Below are positions 63,047 to 64,000 of a DNA stretch of 64,000 bases, piece after piece (within the stretch, counting starts at the first letter, position 1; each line of letters begins with the position of its first letter). The notes beneath the pieces were generated by a model that was not told the origin of the DNA, did no database searches, and saw only the letters and a program-made list of their open reading frames with translations. The translations under genes were made by a program, and so were the position numbers. Origin of the DNA: Ustilago trichophora (lineage: Eukaryota > Basidiomycota > Ustilaginomycetes > Ustilaginales > Ustilaginaceae); assembly GCA_900323505.1 (NCBI GenBank), contig OOIN01000028.1, positions 310,001 through 374,000 of the forward strand, in the 5' to 3' direction.

Positions 63047-64000
63047 TCACATCTCCTCCTGGTGAGCCTCATTCTTAATCGCTAGCCTCGACTTCCCCAA
63101 CGGCGTCGCTGCACCACTATGATAATCCAGCGAGACCTGGCACCACCTATCCTGCAACCACGTTACACTCCAAGTGCCCTCCACCGCAGCCCAAATGCTG
63201 TATCTCTCCTCCAAGATCCCACTGACCGTATTAGTCTCTAGCACCTTGGGCCTGGCATGCGTATCCACCGGCTCACTTCGCTGGTAGGTAAACGAGAACG
63301 GAGGAACACCTTTAAAGCTGAAGATGATCTCGGCTTGATTACCTTCGCGCAGGTCTTCGACGTAATGGTTGCCCTCAGAGATGCGAACTGTGGGGAGGTC
63401 GTGGATGGTTTTGACCATGTCTTGGCTTATGCGAGGGTTGATATCGCGTCGACATTGGTTTTGTTGGTGGGCGACGGATTTGATGGTAAAGACGCCTGGC
63501 TTTTCTGCTACACGGGAGAATTCGGCGGTGGTGACGGTGGCCTGGGCAGATTTGCCGTTGAAGTCATAAGACACAGTCCAAGGTGGACTGCCCTGGAGCG
63601 AGAATTCCACCATCTCACCGATACAGTAATCTTCGCGTGTCGATACCGCTGCGATGTCCGCAGTCTCGGCGACTTCGATCACCAACGCCTTGTCGTCCTG
63701 CTGCTTGCCGCTTTGCAGCTGAGGCACAGATTGACAGTTGTTCGCATCGGTCACCTGAACAACCCGGATCGACCAAAGACCTTTGCTGGAGAATGCAAAA
63801 TCATCCTTGCTCAGATCGAGCTTGTATTCATGACCCTTGATCCCGCTGCGAGTGAAACGGTACGCTCCCGCACCCGAAGAGGAGGAAGCACTCGAAGCCG
63901 ATACCACTTCAAATGTGACCGTAAACGGCGCCTGACCCTGCAGCTTGAGCGTCGGTAAGCTGCTCAGCCTGTCCAAACCGTCACCAACACAGAGCGAAGG
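63047..64000 (-). CDS. POM152: Nucleoporin Pom152, C-terminal part (runs off the window)
   Basis: The last 317 codons plus stop are present; the frame is open to the window edge, so the N-terminus lies beyond base 64000. The visible part has repeated Ig-like modules with the Pom152 pattern: CVGDG then GQAPFTVTFE, CIGEMVEFSLQGSPPWTVSYDFNG, and GNQAEIIFSFKGVPPFSFTYQRSE, each containing G-x-P-P-(F/W). Yeast Pom152 is a single-pass protein of the nuclear-pore membrane ring, with a lumenal array of these modules. Nothing in the visible part is broken. The stop is TGA. Confidence 0.9.
   Translation of the reverse strand, partial: PSLCVGDGLDRLSSLPTLKLQGQAPFTVTFEVVSASSASSSSGAGAYRFTRSGIKGHEYKLDLSKDDFAFSSKGLWSIRVVQVTDANNCQSVPQLQSGKQQDDKALVIEVAETADIAAVSTREDYCIGEMVEFSLQGSPPWTVSYDFNGKSAQATVTTAEFSRVAEKPGVFTIKSVAHQQNQCRRDINPRISQDMVKTIHDLPTVRISEGNHYVEDLREGNQAEIIFSFKGVPPFSFTYQRSEPVDTHARPKVLETNTVSGILEERYSIWAAVEGTWSVTWLQDRWCQVSLDYHSGAATPLGKSRLAIKNEAHQEEM

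Overview
The window is nuclear DNA of a filamentous or dimorphic fungus, most likely a basidiomycete smut (Ustilaginales-like). The evidence is fungus-specific genes (POM152, PAT1, a trifunctional HIS4, a Ser-rich GPI protein, a Siw14-type phosphatase), moderately GC-rich coding DNA, long disordered Ser/Pro/Gln-rich protein extensions, short introns with GT..AG ends in only five of the genes, and a 118-nt 5S rRNA of basidiomycete type. The assignment to smuts is an inference from these traits. Several natural start codons lie downstream of the longest possible reading frames because those frames open with TTG or GTG; I moved those starts to the first sensible ATG.

Layout. 1-6.6 kb: Siw14-like phosphatase (+), CCA tRNA nucleotidyltransferase (-), SRP19/Sec65 (+) and a lone 5S rRNA gene (+). 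6.5-10.4 kb: gene-poor. 10.4-25 kb: orphan membrane protein (+), Nit2-like omega-amidase (-, 3 exons), WD40-fused inositol 5-phosphatase (+), NUDT19-like Nudix hydrolase (-, 2 exons), five-exon orphan with a SUMO-interaction-like motif (+), GPI-anchored Ser-rich protein (-, 2 exons). 25-29.2 kb: gene-poor, with one possible small gene. 29.2-38.4 kb: Sec14-like lipid transfer protein (+), serine carboxypeptidase (-), HIS4 (+), YANK/STK32-like kinase (-). 38.4-41.3 kb: gene-poor and microsatellite-rich. 41.3-64 kb: mitochondrial uL23 (+), gluconokinase (-), LAMTOR2-like roadblock protein (-), NEM1 phosphatase (+), SEC1 (-), PAT1 (+), coilin-like protein (-), FAD synthase (+), PRP3 (-) and the C-terminal part of POM152 (-, runs off the window).

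Function. These are mostly single-copy housekeeping genes: RNA maturation and decay (CCA1, PRP3, PAT1, coilin-like), secretion and membranes (SEC65, SEC1, NEM1, Sec14-like, 5-phosphatase), metabolism (HIS4, FAD1, gluconokinase, Nit2, Nudix) and signalling (Siw14-like, YANK, LAMTOR2-like). Genes alternate strand almost throughout, forming convergent and divergent pairs. I see no CRISPR array, tRNA, intact transposon or obvious secondary-metabolite cluster. The points most worth a second look are: a Nudix enzyme with both a mitochondrial presequence and a C-terminal AKL peroxisomal signal; a CCA1 gene with two in-frame starts and a four-codon upstream ORF overlapping the first; a coilin-like protein; a LAMTOR2-like protein whose roadblock fold is split by insertions; and a cluster of four TGACTC motifs upstream of HIS4.
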